This document shows, piece by piece, positions 53,370-63,173 of a stretch of DNA of 64,000 nucleotides (positions within the stretch are counted from its first letter, which is position 1; each line of letters opens with the position of its first letter). The notes beneath the pieces were generated by a model. That model was not told the origin of the DNA. It was given only the letters and a program-made list of their open reading frames with translations, and searched no databases. The DNA is from Roseibium polysiphoniae (GTDB lineage Bacteria > Pseudomonadota > Alphaproteobacteria > Rhizobiales > Stappiaceae), in contig NZ_JACYXJ010000006.1 in NCBI RefSeq assembly GCF_014842925.1, forward strand, positions 1-64,000, read 5' to 3'. The position numbers and the translations under genes are program-made.

Positions 53370-56300
53370 ATGTTGCATGGATGGCTCGTGATATTTTCGG
53401 CTGTGGGATACATCCTGCTGCTCTTCGCCATTGCCAGTTATGGCGATCGCATGCCGCGCCGGTTCGTACCGGGCAGACGTGGCAGGCCGTTCATCTATGC
53501 CCTTTCGCTCTCCGTCTATTGCACATCCTGGACGTTCTACGGCTCGGTCGGCGGTGCCAGCCGGACCGGCATGGAGTTCCTGACGATCTACATCGGCCCG
53601 ATGCTGGTGTTTGCCCTTGGCTACCCGATCCTGCGCCGAATCATTCGGGTAGCGAAAACCGAGCGTATTACGTCGATCGCCGATTTCATTGGTGCGCGTT
53701 ATGGCAAGAGCCAGTCGGTTGCCGCCGTCGCGACGATCATCGCAGTCATTGGCATCATCCCCTACATCGCCTTGCAGCTGAAAGCGGTCTCCCAGTCGAT
53801 CACGACGATGATCGGGCCGCTGATGCCGCCAGGTGGCAGCAGCTATTTCCCAGTCTTTGATGACATCACGCTGCTGATCGCGATCGGCATGGCGATCTTC
53901 ACCTGGCTCTTTGGCACGCGCCACATCGATGCAACAGAACACCAGGAAGGCCTGATGCTGGCGATCGCAGCAGAAGCGATTGTCAAGCTGGTTGCCTTCC
54001 TCGCGGTCGGTTTTTGGGTCACCTATTCACTGTATGACGGCCCCTTCGACCTGGTCCGGGCCATCTCCGGCGCGCCAGAAGTCGCAGAAGTCTTCGAGCA
54101 GCCGCTCAATCAGGGCAACTGGTTGGTCATGACGGTTCTGTCGACCTTTGCCGTGATCCTGCTTCCGCGTCAGTTCCACGTCACGGTGACCGAGAACAAC
54201 TCCGAAGCCGAGCTGCGACGCGCCGTCTGGTTGTTTCCGCTTTACCTGATCCTGATCAACCTGTTCGTCGTACCAATCGCCGCAGCCGGCCTGCTGCGCT
54301 TTGGTGAGGACATCAACCCAGACACGTTTGTGCTCGCCCTGCCAATCGATGCAGGACAGCATTGGCTCGCGCTTTTTGCCTTCATCGGCGGTCTTTCGGC
54401 GGCAACAGCGATGGTCATTGTGGCCACGGTCGCTCTGGCGATCATGATTTCAAACGACATCGTGGTACCGCTGATCTTGCGCCGGCGCAGCGAAGACGAG
54501 ATCATCGCGGTCAGCGGCAAGGACATGAGCCGCTTGTTGCTGAACGTTCGCCGGACGGCAATCTTCGCCATTTTGCTGCTTGCCTACGCCTATTATCGCA
54601 CCGCAGGTGACACGGCCGCGCTTGTGTCCATCGGGCTTCTGTCATTTGCCGCCATTGCCCAATTTGCACCGGCCTTTGTCGGAGCATTGGTCTGGCGCAG
54701 GGCGACGGCGCGCGGCGCGATCGCCGGAATGGCCGTTGGCTTTGCGTTCTGGCTCTACACCTTGCTGTTGCCGACATTTGCCGAATCCGGGCTGATTTCG
54801 AGCACGATTCTTCAGACCGGGCCCTTGGGACTGGAGATGCTCAAGCCCCAGTCACTTCTCGGGATCGAGCTTGACCCCTTTGTTCACGGCACGCTCTGGA
54901 GCCTCCTGGTCAACGTGTTCCTGTTCGTCATTGTGTCGCTGATGCGCCAACCGGAACCTGCTGAAAAACTGCAGGCCAACATCTTTGTGCCGGTCGACCT
55001 GGCGCCGGCTCCCGGCCTACGATTGTGGCGCACAAGCGTTACCAGCGGTGATCTCAAAGCCACCATCGCCAGATACCTTGGCGAGGAACGGACCGACCGG
55101 TCCTTCAACCGCTATGCGCGCGAACGCGGACTTGTGCTCGATCCGGACGCGACCGCTGACGCAAACCTTCTGCGCTTTTCCGAGCAACTGCTGGCCAGTG
55201 CCATTGGCGCGGCCTCTTCGCGCCTTGTCCTGTCGCTGATGCTGAAACGGCATGATCCGTCGACAAAGGGCGCCGTCAAACTGCTCGATGATGCGTCGGC
55301 GGCGATCCAATATAACCGTGACCTCCTGCAGACTGCGCTTGATCAGGTCCGTCAGGGCATCGGCGTCTTTGACCGGGACCTGCGGCTCATCTGCTGGAAC
55401 CGCCAATTCCGCGATCTCCTCGGCCTGCCTTCGGAATACGGACAGGTCGGAACAACGCTCGATACCATCATCCGCCACAACGCCGTTCGCGGCGAACACG
55501 GCGACGGTCCTGTCGAGGCGATTGTAGCTGACCGACTGGAAAAACTGGTGGTTGTCCAGGAGACCTTCCAGGAGCGCATGACATCGTCCGGGCTTGTCCT
55601 GGAGGTCAGGATCAGCCCGATGCCCGACGGCGGCATCGTGACGACCTACACCGATATCACCGAGCGGGTCATGGCGGAGGATGCGCTTGCGCGCGCCAAT
55701 GAAACCCTCGAACGACGCGTGCGGGAGCGAACCGAAGAACTGACCCACGTGAACCAGCGTCTGGTTCAGGCAACGCACGCTGCCGAAGAAGCCAACATCG
55801 GTAAGACGCGTTTTCTGGCAGCGGCCGGTCATGACATTCTGCAGCCGCTGAACGCCGCACGGCTTTATGCATCCGTGCTCGTCGATCAATTGCAGGAAGG
55901 CGAGAGCGGCGGACTTGTGCGGAACGTTGAGGCAGCCCTCGAATCTGTCGAAGACATTATCGGCGCGGTTCTCGACATCTCCCGCCTGGACACGGGCGCC
56001 CTCAAGCCGGAGCAAACGATCTTCCGTCTCGATGTGCTGCTCAAGGCTCTGGAACTGGAGTTCGAGCCGGTGGCGCGGGACAAGGGTCTTGATCTGCGCT
56101 TTGTCTCAACGAGCGTCTCGATCCGCTCAGACCGCAGGCTCCTGCGCCGCCTGCTGCAGAACCTGGTTTCGAACGCCGTCAAATACACGACACACGGCAA
56201 GGTTCTGGTCGGCTGCAGGCGCCGCGGCGGCAAGGTGGTCGTCGAGGTTCATGATACCGGCATGGGCATACCCGAAACCAAACAGAAGCTGATCTTCGAA

Positions 56301-56897
56301 GAGTTCCAACGTCTTGACGATGGCATGCGCGTCGCCAAGGGGCTGGGTCTTGGATTGTCCATCGTGGATCGCATCTCTCACGTTCTGGATCATCCGGTTC
56401 AGCTTGTCTCAGCCCCCGGAAGCGGTTCCTGTTTCCGGGTAGAGCTGCCTCAGGCTGCCCCGGTTCCGCTGGAAGTCGCGGCTCCCAAGGCTCCCGTCGC
56501 CGCCGGTCAACTGGACGGGCTTTGCGTGCTGGCCATCGACAACGAGCCGGACATCCTCAACGGCATGCGTCACCTCTTGGAGAATTGGCATTGCGACGTG
56601 ATCACCGCCAGGGACGATCTGGAAGCGGCCCAATACCTGGCGGAAGCAAACAAGACCCCGGACATCGTGGTGATCGACTATCACCTCGATGAAGGCACCG
56701 GGATTGAAGCCGTGGTCCGTCTACGATGGAAGTTCGGCGCCGACCTTCCGGCGATCCTGGTGACGGCTGACCGAAGCCGCGCCGTTCGCGCGGAAGCGGC
56801 GGCCAAATCAATTGACATGTTCAACAAGCCGGTCAAGCCGGCAGCCTTGCGGGCGCACCTCGCCCGCTGCCGCGCAGGGCTCACCGCAGCCGAGTAA
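53370..56897 (+). CDS. SSF-fused hybrid histidine kinase, CrbS/MxtR-like
   Basis: The 1175-aa protein is layered. Residues about 1-520 are a sodium/solute symporter-like membrane domain (YCTSWTFYGSVGGASRTGME, then many helices). A PAS domain lies at about 645-770 (LDQVRQGIGVFDRDLRLICW). A HisKA/HATPase_c kinase follows with phospho-His near 820 (AAGHDILQPLNAARL) and G boxes MGIPETKQ and GLGLGLSIV. A C-terminal receiver has phospho-Asp near 1100 (VVIDYHLDEGTG). This order matches CrbS, which with CrbR controls acetyl-CoA synthetase genes in other bacteria. A LuxR regulator is convergent just after it. Confidence 0.88.
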   Translation: MLHGWLVIFSAVGYILLLFAIASYGDRMPRRFVPGRRGRPFIYALSLSVYCTSWTFYGSVGGASRTGMEFLTIYIGPMLVFALGYPILRRIIRVAKTERITSIADFIGARYGKSQSVAAVATIIAVIGIIPYIALQLKAVSQSITTMIGPLMPPGGSSYFPVFDDITLLIAIGMAIFTWLFGTRHIDATEHQEGLMLAIAAEAIVKLVAFLAVGFWVTYSLYDGPFDLVRAISGAPEVAEVFEQPLNQGNWLVMTVLSTFAVILLPRQFHVTVTENNSEAELRRAVWLFPLYLILINLFVVPIAAAGLLRFGEDINPDTFVLALPIDAGQHWLALFAFIGGLSAATAMVIVATVALAIMISNDIVVPLILRRRSEDEIIAVSGKDMSRLLLNVRRTAIFAILLLAYAYYRTAGDTAALVSIGLLSFAAIAQFAPAFVGALVWRRATARGAIAGMAVGFAFWLYTLLLPTFAESGLISSTILQTGPLGLEMLKPQSLLGIELDPFVHGTLWSLLVNVFLFVIVSLMRQPEPAEKLQANIFVPVDLAPAPGLRLWRTSVTSGDLKATIARYLGEERTDRSFNRYARERGLVLDPDATADANLLRFSEQLLASAIGAASSRLVLSLMLKRHDPSTKGAVKLLDDASAAIQYNRDLLQTALDQVRQGIGVFDRDLRLICWNRQFRDLLGLPSEYGQVGTTLDTIIRHNAVRGEHGDGPVEAIVADRLEKLVVVQETFQERMTSSGLVLEVRISPMPDGGIVTTYTDITERVMAEDALARANETLERRVRERTEELTHVNQRLVQATHAAEEANIGKTRFLAAAGHDILQPLNAARLYASVLVDQLQEGESGGLVRNVEAALESVEDIIGAVLDISRLDTGALKPEQTIFRLDVLLKALELEFEPVARDKGLDLRFVSTSVSIRSDRRLLRRLLQNLVSNAVKYTTHGKVLVGCRRRGGKVVVEVHDTGMGIPETKQKLIFEEFQRLDDGMRVAKGLGLGLSIVDRISHVLDHPVQLVSAPGSGSCFRVELPQAAPVPLEVAAPKAPVAAGQLDGLCVLAIDNEPDILNGMRHLLENWHCDVITARDDLEAAQYLAEANKTPDIVVIDYHLDEGTGIEAVVRLRWKFGADLPAILVTADRSRAVRAEAAAKSIDMFNKPVKPAALRAHLARCRAGLTAAE

Positions 56898-56933
56898 GCT
56901 GACTATCGAAAGAGAAGGCTTGAAGCCAGTCGA

Positions 56934-57647
56934 TCAGGTCGCGCTCACAGCCTGATCCTCACCTTCGCCGCCCATCTGCCATTGGCCGGCCTCGATCTTC
57001 GAAGCGGCAATCACGGCCTGTGTGCGGCTTTCCACGCCGAGCTTTTGAAGGATCGCCGACACATGCGCCTTCACGGTCGCCTCGGACACGGAAAGCTCAT
57101 AAGCGATCTGCTTGTTCAGGAGGCCTTCCGACAGCATCATGAGCACACGCACCTGCTGAGGTGTCAGTGTCGCCAGGCGCTGAACAAGATCCGCACTGCC
57201 ATCATCGGCCCCGAGATCAACCTCCGGCGGCGTCCACATGTTGCCTTCCATAACGGCTGCGATCGCCTCCCGGATAACCTCGATGCCGTGGGATTTTGGA
57301 ATGAAGCCGGAAGCTCCAAACTCAATGCAGCGACGTATCGCCTGCGCTTCCTCATTGGCAGAGACAATCACAACCGGCACGCCGGAATATTGTGCCCGCA
57401 GGTACATCAAGCCGGAAAAGCCGCGCATGCCCGGCATGGTAAGATCGAGCAATATGAGATCCACATCGCCGCCTTCTTCCAATTTTCCGGTGACATCCTC
57501 CAGGGCGCCGGCCTCGTCGATGCGCGCGTTGGGATATTGCGTCTCGAGTGTCTGCTTCAACGCCCCCCGAAACAGCGGATGGTCGTCGGCAATGATAAAA
57601 CGAAACGCTGCTGTATCCGGCACTCCGGTTTCCTCCCTCTTCGGCAA
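56934..57647 (-). CDS. LuxR-family response regulator, CrbR/ErdR-like
   Basis: The 237-aa product has a receiver (FIIADDHPLFRGALKQTLE, phospho-Asp in LILLDLTMPGMRG, VVIVSANE, IPKSHG) and a C-terminal LuxR HTH (LTPQQVRVLMMLSEGLLNKQ, SVSEATVKAHVSAILQKLGV). It lies tail-to-tail with the transporter-fused kinase, 36 bp apart, the common arrangement of CrbS-CrbR type pairs. Target genes are not in the window. Confidence 0.88.
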   Translation of the reverse strand: MPKREETGVPDTAAFRFIIADDHPLFRGALKQTLETQYPNARIDEAGALEDVTGKLEEGGDVDLILLDLTMPGMRGFSGLMYLRAQYSGVPVVIVSANEEAQAIRRCIEFGASGFIPKSHGIEVIREAIAAVMEGNMWTPPEVDLGADDGSADLVQRLATLTPQQVRVLMMLSEGLLNKQIAYELSVSEATVKAHVSAILQKLGVESRTQAVIAASKIEAGQWQMGGEGEDQAVSAT

Positions 57648-58242
57648 AAGCCCTGGCTCTTCAGCTTGGTCTTATCTCCAAAACCAACCCGTCGATACAT
57701 CCATCATGGCTACGACCAAAATGAGCAGACAAGTCTGCCCGGTCTTTGCCCGCAAAAGCCTGCCTGCGAACGCCAAGAGATGTCTCTACGCGTTGCCCGG
57801 CAAGCGGATGAAAGATGCGCCCCAAGTGCTTTATGCACCCCATTTCTTTTTAGCCTAGCGTTCTACGCAGGTTCTGCTTCAGCTATTCTAACCAGCATGT
57901 TTGCACTGCAATGAATTCTCAAGTCAAATCCGTCATTGGGCTTATGGTGCGCTGGCGAACTTTTTTCTGTTGCGCCGCGCCGACCCGGACACTGACGGTT
58001 TCGACCCTGGCCCTGCGAGAGATCAACGAAAAGCGCCAACTCGCGACTTCCCAAGCGTCACCCAAGATAAACACCAGTAACCGGGTGATTTCTCCGATGT
58101 CACCGCACTGCACAACAGACTGACGTCACCTCATGTTGCCATCTGCTATTCTAAAGTCTAATATAGACTAAAGTTCAATCATAAAAATACGTACACAGCA
58201 GATTTCGGACCCCATCACCACATCTTGAGACGGATCGTTGAG
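57648..58242. other. Intergenic with palindrome AGTCTA-ATA-TAGACT
   Basis: No convincing gene; overlapping short frames on both strands cancel one another. AGTCTA at 58155-58160 and TAGACT at 58164-58169 form a perfect 6-bp palindrome with 3-nt centre in an AT-rich stretch that resembles a promoter, about 75 bp upstream of the small frame at 58243. It may be an operator. Confidence 0.45.
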
Positions 58243-58389
58243 ATGAACATCTGGATCTACGCTTTGATAGCCCTGATTCTCGCCGGTGCCACTGCGGGAA
58301 AATACTCAAATCCAGGCTTCGCCTTTGAAGGCGACCGCAGCTTGGCAGGAACAGCGGTTATCACATTTCACACATCAGCAGCGCTCTGA
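58243..58389 (+). CDS. Putative small exported peptide
   Basis: The frame codes for 48 aa: MNIWIYALIALILAGATAGK followed by a polar tail with FAFEGDRS. The N-terminal hydrophobic run could be a signal or anchor. It lies after an AT-rich palindromic region and ends 23 bp before the end of the convergent YjbQ gene. Composition is protein-like, but there is no family match I know. Confidence 0.35.
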   Translation: MNIWIYALIALILAGATAGKYSNPGFAFEGDRSLAGTAVITFHTSAAL

Positions 58390-58411
58390 AACAGGTCAGC
58401 AGGCAACTCTA

Positions 58412-58879
58412 TCAAGTGCCGAAGTAGTGCATGGTGACTGACCGCTGATGCCCTTGCACCCTGTGCTCGGTCAGGTAGAGCGCCTGCCAGGTTCCAAGAT
58501 CCAGACGACCGCCCACAACTGGCACCTGCAAGCTGACGCCTGTCAGCATGGTCTTCACGTGAGCGGGCATGTCATCAAGGCCCTCAAGGCTGTGCCTGTA
58601 GTCAATATCTTCTGGCGCCAAACGGTCCAGAGCATCAACCAGATCGGCCTGGACATCCGGATCGGTGTTTTCCTGAATGACCAGCGAGGCGGATGTATGC
58701 CTCAAGAATACGGTCAGCAGCCCATCTCCGGCCGCATTTTCCGCCAGCCACCGATTGACTGGGTCCGTAAGTGAATGAAAGCCGCGCGGAGCTGTGGAAA
58801 CCACGAGACGCCCCATCGCCTGGCGCAGTTGCGTCCCGTCGCCATCAAGGGTCCACACACCTATGGGATTCAGCGTCAT
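58412..58879 (-). CDS. YjbQ family (UPF0047) protein
   Basis: The 155-aa product has the UPF0047/YjbQ signature: VFLRHTSASLVIQENTDPDV, then DMPAHVKTMLTGVSLQVPV, GTWQALYLTEHR with late His residues. Members have weak thiamine-phosphate synthase-like activity in vitro. The physiological role is unsettled. Single gene. Confidence 0.9.
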   Translation of the reverse strand: MTLNPIGVWTLDGDGTQLRQAMGRLVVSTAPRGFHSLTDPVNRWLAENAAGDGLLTVFLRHTSASLVIQENTDPDVQADLVDALDRLAPEDIDYRHSLEGLDDMPAHVKTMLTGVSLQVPVVGGRLDLGTWQALYLTEHRVQGHQRSVTMHYFGT

Positions 58880-59179
58880 TGTCCAGGGCTCCCTATGCGT
58901 TCGCGGTAAGAATTTTGAGCCGGCACTCTACCGTCTGGGAGCACTTATTGACCAGTGTGAAGATGGGACAAACCCAAGATCACAGCCGTTCAGATCCGAC
59001 CGGAGATTGGAAGCAGGATTTTTCAGAAACAATCGGAAAAACAAATACAATCACCGGTTTATCGACAATTACAAGTTCGGTGTTCAAGTATTACGACCCT
59101 CCTCACCCAGGAGGAAGTTCCGAAAAATCCAGCCAGATCTAATACAGAATAGCTCCAGAAAAATAGGCAAAAAACGGCA
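58880..59179. other. Intergenic upstream of the thioesterase gene
   Basis: No gene was seen: the plus-strand frames here overlap one another, and the last 150 bp are AT-rich, as expected for a promoter region. It lies between divergent transcripts. Confidence 0.4.
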
Positions 59180-60049
59180 ATGAACGCTCAAGATACACTA
59201 TTCTCATTCATTAACCGCTGGGAATGTGATGAAAACGACCACCTGAACGTTCAGTATTATTTTAGCCGATTTGAAGAGGCCGACCGGCAGTTTCAACTCC
59301 TAAGCGGTCTCAGTGATGCCGTTGTTGGGGCAAGGCGGGTGCGTCACGTGCGCTACCACAAGGAATTGAGGACCGGCGACCTGATCACGGTCAAATCCTT
59401 CGTTGCCTTTGATGGCCCACACATGCTGACTGTCGTGCACGAGCTGCGCAACGGTGGGACCGGAGACTTGGCCGCCACGGCAATCGACGGATACGAGCCT
59501 GGGACGGCCTCTGCGAAGGACCTGAGAAATCGTTTCAAGTCCGTGCTTGGCAACATGCCTATAGAGGCAGCGCCGCGAGGCATAGTGGCTTCTCCTGCCG
59601 GTTCGCGCGCGACACTTGATGCCACGCTGTCGGCTGGCGCTGAAATCTGTTTCCGCGGAACGGTTCTGCCTCGCCATATCGGATCCGATGGTCGCGCAGA
59701 CGACGGGTTCGCCCTATCTGCCTTCACCGATGCCGTCGCTCACGTCTGGCAAAGAACGCCGATGACGCATCAATATTTGAGCGAACACAACTACGGGCGC
59801 GTCGCCGTCGAAATGAAGCTTTCCTGGCTTTCCCCCCTCAAGACCGGGGACATGTTCTTGGTCGCAAGTGCACCAACGGGAGCACAGGAAAAAACCTTCA
59901 GCATTCGCCATCATCTGTTTGAAAGCCGCACGAAACGACTGGCCGCAGTTTGCGACGTGGTCGCGCTCGTGATGGACCTGTCAACGCGGAAGGCCGTTCC
60001 GCTACCAGAAGGTGCGCAAAAGGACATCCCGCGTCTCAATCAGAGGTAA
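59180..60049 (+). CDS. Double hot-dog acyl-CoA thioesterase-like protein
   Basis: The 289-aa product has two hot-dog (4HBT-like) halves. The first shows RWECDENDHLNVQYYFSRFE, like the catalytic Asp-His-N motif of 4-hydroxybenzoyl-CoA-type thioesterases. The second has DAVAHVWQRTP and KLSWLSPLKTGDMF. It should cleave acyl-CoA thioesters, but the acyl chain is unknown. No fatty-acid genes adjoin. Confidence 0.78.
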   Translation: MNAQDTLFSFINRWECDENDHLNVQYYFSRFEEADRQFQLLSGLSDAVVGARRVRHVRYHKELRTGDLITVKSFVAFDGPHMLTVVHELRNGGTGDLAATAIDGYEPGTASAKDLRNRFKSVLGNMPIEAAPRGIVASPAGSRATLDATLSAGAEICFRGTVLPRHIGSDGRADDGFALSAFTDAVAHVWQRTPMTHQYLSEHNYGRVAVEMKLSWLSPLKTGDMFLVASAPTGAQEKTFSIRHHLFESRTKRLAAVCDVVALVMDLSTRKAVPLPEGAQKDIPRLNQR

Positions 60050-60081
60050 GAGCGCCGGCCGGCAAGAGCGATGCGTCGACG

Positions 60082-60726
60082 TCAGTTGCCGTCAGCGGGA
60101 CTGTCGAGCTCATCTCTGAGGTCTTTCATCAGACCGAAAAAACGCCGCATGGCCTTTTCGGAGAAGTTCAGCATCTGCTCCAGCTGAGCTTCATCCTCAT
60201 CGGACAGCGGTGTGTCTTTGGCAGTCTCCTCGTCGGTGTTGCCGGCAGCTGGAGCCTCACCTGTGATGGCGGGCGAAGTTGCACCCTTCTCCGCGCCGGG
60301 ATTTAAAGAGCCCATAGGCGAGTCGCCAGCGCCAGCTTCCAGTTCGCGAAGCCTTGCTTTCAGCTCATCGACTTCATCGGCAAGCGATGCAATCTCGGCC
60401 AGATAGGCTTCCTCTGCCAACGGCGCCGGCACACAACGCCAGATGTCGTTGGTCTTGCGGCAAAAACTGACGCTACCTGCTTCACGATCGATCCGAAGAA
60501 TGTCGTCGCCGGAAGGAACGAGCGCATAGCGCTTTTCCTGTTCGAGGTCTGCTTTTGGATCCGCATCGCGCTCAGTCTCGACCGTAGTCTGACCTTGGGC
60601 GTTTGCAATTTGCGGCCCCGGCACGGCAACAGCAATGCTTGCCAATGCGATCAAGCTCCACACCAAACAACCGCTTCGTCTCGTCCCTAGCGCCATTTCA
60701 CGTCTTCCCGCCGATGCATTTGCCAC
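60082..60726 (-). CDS. Hypothetical exported protein with coiled coil
   Basis: Up to 214 aa; ATG 60696 (MALGTRRSGCLVW) is the likely start. An N-terminal signal-like segment (LVWSLIALASIAVAVPGPQI) is followed by a conserved-looking core (LVPSGDDILRIDREAGSVSF, CRKTNDIWRCVP), a coiled coil at about 135-160 and an acidic tail. The core pattern, with a heme-free Cys pair, recurs in alphaproteobacterial proteins of unknown function. It is convergent with the thioesterase gene. Confidence 0.65.
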   Translation of the reverse strand: MANASAGRREMALGTRRSGCLVWSLIALASIAVAVPGPQIANAQGQTTVETERDADPKADLEQEKRYALVPSGDDILRIDREAGSVSFCRKTNDIWRCVPAPLAEEAYLAEIASLADEVDELKARLRELEAGAGDSPMGSLNPGAEKGATSPAITGEAPAAGNTDEETAKDTPLSDEDEAQLEQMLNFSEKAMRRFFGLMKDLRDELDSPADGN

Positions 60727-60842
60727 ACTGTTTCGATCTTGTGGCAGGTTAATTGATGCTTGTCAGTTTGAGATGGCAAAAGGGTGACTTTCAAACCGAT
60801 TGTCTTCGAAAAGTGTGCAAGCTCATCTCCCACCGCGGCTGA

Positions 60843-61463
60843 CTACAACGAGGTATAGCCGGGGCGGCCACTGATGAACGCATCTTCGAGAAGGTCAATG
60901 CGGTCCTGCCCCCAAAAAGGCTCGCCCTTTAGAACGTAGCAAGGTGAGCCGATCACACCAGCGTCAACGGCATCCTGCTGATTTTGCTGATACTGACCGA
61001 TGACCTCTGCACCTTCAGCCTTGGATATCAGCTCATCCGGATCAACGCCCACAGCCTCTAGCCCCTGTCGTACAACGTTCTCTTCGGCGATATCCAGATC
61101 ATCCGCCCAGATCGCCCTGAACATTACAGCTGAAAATTCCAACACGGGCCCGTTGGCCTGCGCCAAGGCAATCGCACTGCGATCAGCCAATCCCGGCTTC
61201 GTCGGAAAGAACTTCGGCTTGAAGGAGAGTGGCACACCGCGCTTGTCCTTCCAGCGCTGCAATTCGATGAATCGACAGGCTTGGCGCGCCGGATGGCGCT
61301 TGCCGAGCGGCAATCCACCGGAGGCGTCGAAAACCCCCGACAGATCAACAGGCCGCGCACAAAGAACGGCGCCGTGTCTTTCCGCAACCGCCCTTACCGC
61401 GTCATGTCCGAGGTAGGCCCACGGTGAAACATGCGAGTAAAAATAATCTATCGTCTCGCCCAC
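60843..61463 (-). CDS. 2-hydroxychromene-2-carboxylate isomerase family (DsbA fold)
   Basis: The 206-aa product is a DsbA-like GST-kappa-type protein. N-terminal IDYFYSHVSPWAYLGHDAVR carries Ser in place of the DsbA CxxC cysteines, as in the isomerase family, and the C-terminal GVIGSPCYVLKGEPFWGQDR has the cis-Pro loop. It probably uses glutathione to isomerise or degrade aromatic compounds. GTG 61463 has GGGAGG upstream; the frame to 61496 is rejected. No aromatic pathway genes adjoin. Confidence 0.87.
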   Translation of the reverse strand: MGETIDYFYSHVSPWAYLGHDAVRAVAERHGAVLCARPVDLSGVFDASGGLPLGKRHPARQACRFIELQRWKDKRGVPLSFKPKFFPTKPGLADRSAIALAQANGPVLEFSAVMFRAIWADDLDIAEENVVRQGLEAVGVDPDELISKAEGAEVIGQYQQNQQDAVDAGVIGSPCYVLKGEPFWGQDRIDLLEDAFISGRPGYTSL

Positions 61464-61520
61464 GACGCGACCTCCCGATGATGCTGTTGACCGCAACGCT
61501 TACCGGTGCGGGCCTGCAAA

Positions 61521-63173
61521 TCAAGCCTGGGTCGCCGTTAAAAGCGTCTCAAGTGTCGCAATCCTGTCTGCATCCGCAGGCTTCTTGTCCCAGCGCAAAC
61601 GGGAAATCCGGGGAAAGCGCATCGCAAGACCGGACTTGTGGCGCGTCGAACGGTTCAATCCCTCAAATGCGACCTCCAGAACCAGACCTGCCTCCGGATC
61701 GTGGGTGACCTCGCAAACAGGACCGAACCGATTGATCGTGTTGTTTCGAACGAAGCAATCGATCTCCCGAAGCTCTTCGTCGGTAAAGCCGAAGTAAGCC
61801 TTTCCAACCGGCACCAGGACATCTTCTCCGGCATCCGCGCGCCAGACGCCAAAGGTGTAGTCTGAATAAAAGGAGGACCGCTTGCCGTGCCCTCTCTGCG
61901 CATACATCAAGACGGCGTCCACGAGGAACGGCTCACGTTTCCACTTGAACCATTGGCCCTTTGGCCGGCCTGGAACATAGGGAGCATCGCGTCTCTTCAA
62001 CATCAGTCCTTCGACCGCAGACGCATCTGATCCAGGCAAGAACTCGGCCGGAGCCTTTCTCGCCTGAGCATAATCCGCCCAGTTCGAGACGTGAATTTCG
62101 GGCGAGAGATCCAGTTTTGGATTGTCCAATGATCGAAGAAAACTCTCCAATTTGCCTCGCCGTTCCAAAAACGGCAACGGCCGCAAGTCTTCGCCTTCAA
62201 GTGACAAGAGATCATAGACCCGGACGGCCGCCGGATATTCCGCGATCAGTTTTGGACCCGCAGTCTTCCGGTTCAAGCGACGCTGCAGATCCGAAAACGG
62301 GCGAACCTTGCCATCCGAGACGATGAGCAATTCGCCATCCAGCGTTGCATCAAAGTCGAGAAGGTCGACAACGTCTGGAAACGCTCTGGAAATGTCTTCG
62401 CCTGTGCGCGAGTAGAGTCGTGACACCCTGTTCCCGGCCTTGTCGACACCACTCGCCGCCTGGATGCGAATACCGTCCCATTTCCACTCGGCAAAAAACT
62501 CGTCTGCGTTCAAGATCTCGGGATCTTTTTCTTCATCGAGTGGATGCGCCAGCATGACCGGTCGGAAGGGTGCCGGATCGCTTGTGTCTGGTGGTCCTGC
62601 CCTGCCCTCCACCCATGCAAAAAGACTCTCAAAGGGAGGTTTCAAGCCATGCCAGACCTCCTCGATCTGATTTGGCTCCAGATCGCCGAGGCGTGCTACG
62701 GCTGTTTTGGCAAGACGCGCCGAGACGCCGACACGCAGACCTCCGGTGACGAGTTTTAGCAGGGCCCAACGTTCGGTCTCGTCGAGCGCGTCAAGCCAGC
62801 CTGCGATCACGCCCGGGAGTTCGGACTTACCCGTCAGCTCCAATTTTGTGACCACCTCGGCAAGGCCTGGCGCTGACACACTGTCGCCAGAACCCTTCGC
62901 AGCAGGCCAAAGCAGCGCGATGGTTTCGGACAGATCGCCCACAAAATCATAAGAGAGTTCAAAAAGCCTGGGGTCAGTTCGATCTGCAATCAAAGCTCTC
63001 AAGAGCGCGGGTTTGGCGTTCTTGAAAGTCAGATCCCCGGTCAGAGCGGCAAGCGCATAACCCCGGTCCGGATCAGCGCTGCGTCGCAAGTAGTCGCACA
63101 GCATAGCCTCCTTGGCGGAGCGACGTGGCTCGAAGGAGAGGCGATCAAGAAGGCTGGAAAATGCAAGCATCAA
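61521..63173 (-). CDS. ATP-dependent DNA ligase
   Basis: The 550-aa ligase has an N-terminal helical domain (about 1-200), the adenylation domain with nucleotidyl Lys in EWKWDGIRIQ, LDGELLIV, and EGLMLKRRDAPYVPGRPKGQ, and a C-terminal OB domain. It matches the ligase usually found beside an Lhr-type helicase, a metallo-beta-lactamase exonuclease and a phosphoesterase in a proposed DNA-damage cluster. Here none of these partners are present: a DEAD-box RNA helicase follows upstream in the opposite direction. Confidence 0.9.
   Translation of the reverse strand: MMLAFSSLLDRLSFEPRRSAKEAMLCDYLRRSADPDRGYALAALTGDLTFKNAKPALLRALIADRTDPRLFELSYDFVGDLSETIALLWPAAKGSGDSVSAPGLAEVVTKLELTGKSELPGVIAGWLDALDETERWALLKLVTGGLRVGVSARLAKTAVARLGDLEPNQIEEVWHGLKPPFESLFAWVEGRAGPPDTSDPAPFRPVMLAHPLDEEKDPEILNADEFFAEWKWDGIRIQAASGVDKAGNRVSRLYSRTGEDISRAFPDVVDLLDFDATLDGELLIVSDGKVRPFSDLQRRLNRKTAGPKLIAEYPAAVRVYDLLSLEGEDLRPLPFLERRGKLESFLRSLDNPKLDLSPEIHVSNWADYAQARKAPAEFLPGSDASAVEGLMLKRRDAPYVPGRPKGQWFKWKREPFLVDAVLMYAQRGHGKRSSFYSDYTFGVWRADAGEDVLVPVGKAYFGFTDEELREIDCFVRNNTINRFGPVCEVTHDPEAGLVLEVAFEGLNRSTRHKSGLAMRFPRISRLRWDKKPADADRIATLETLLTATQA

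Noticed and set aside
53331..53942. Minus-strand frame opposite the hybrid kinase start
   Set aside because: Out-of-frame mirror of the symporter-like domain with no conserved motif.
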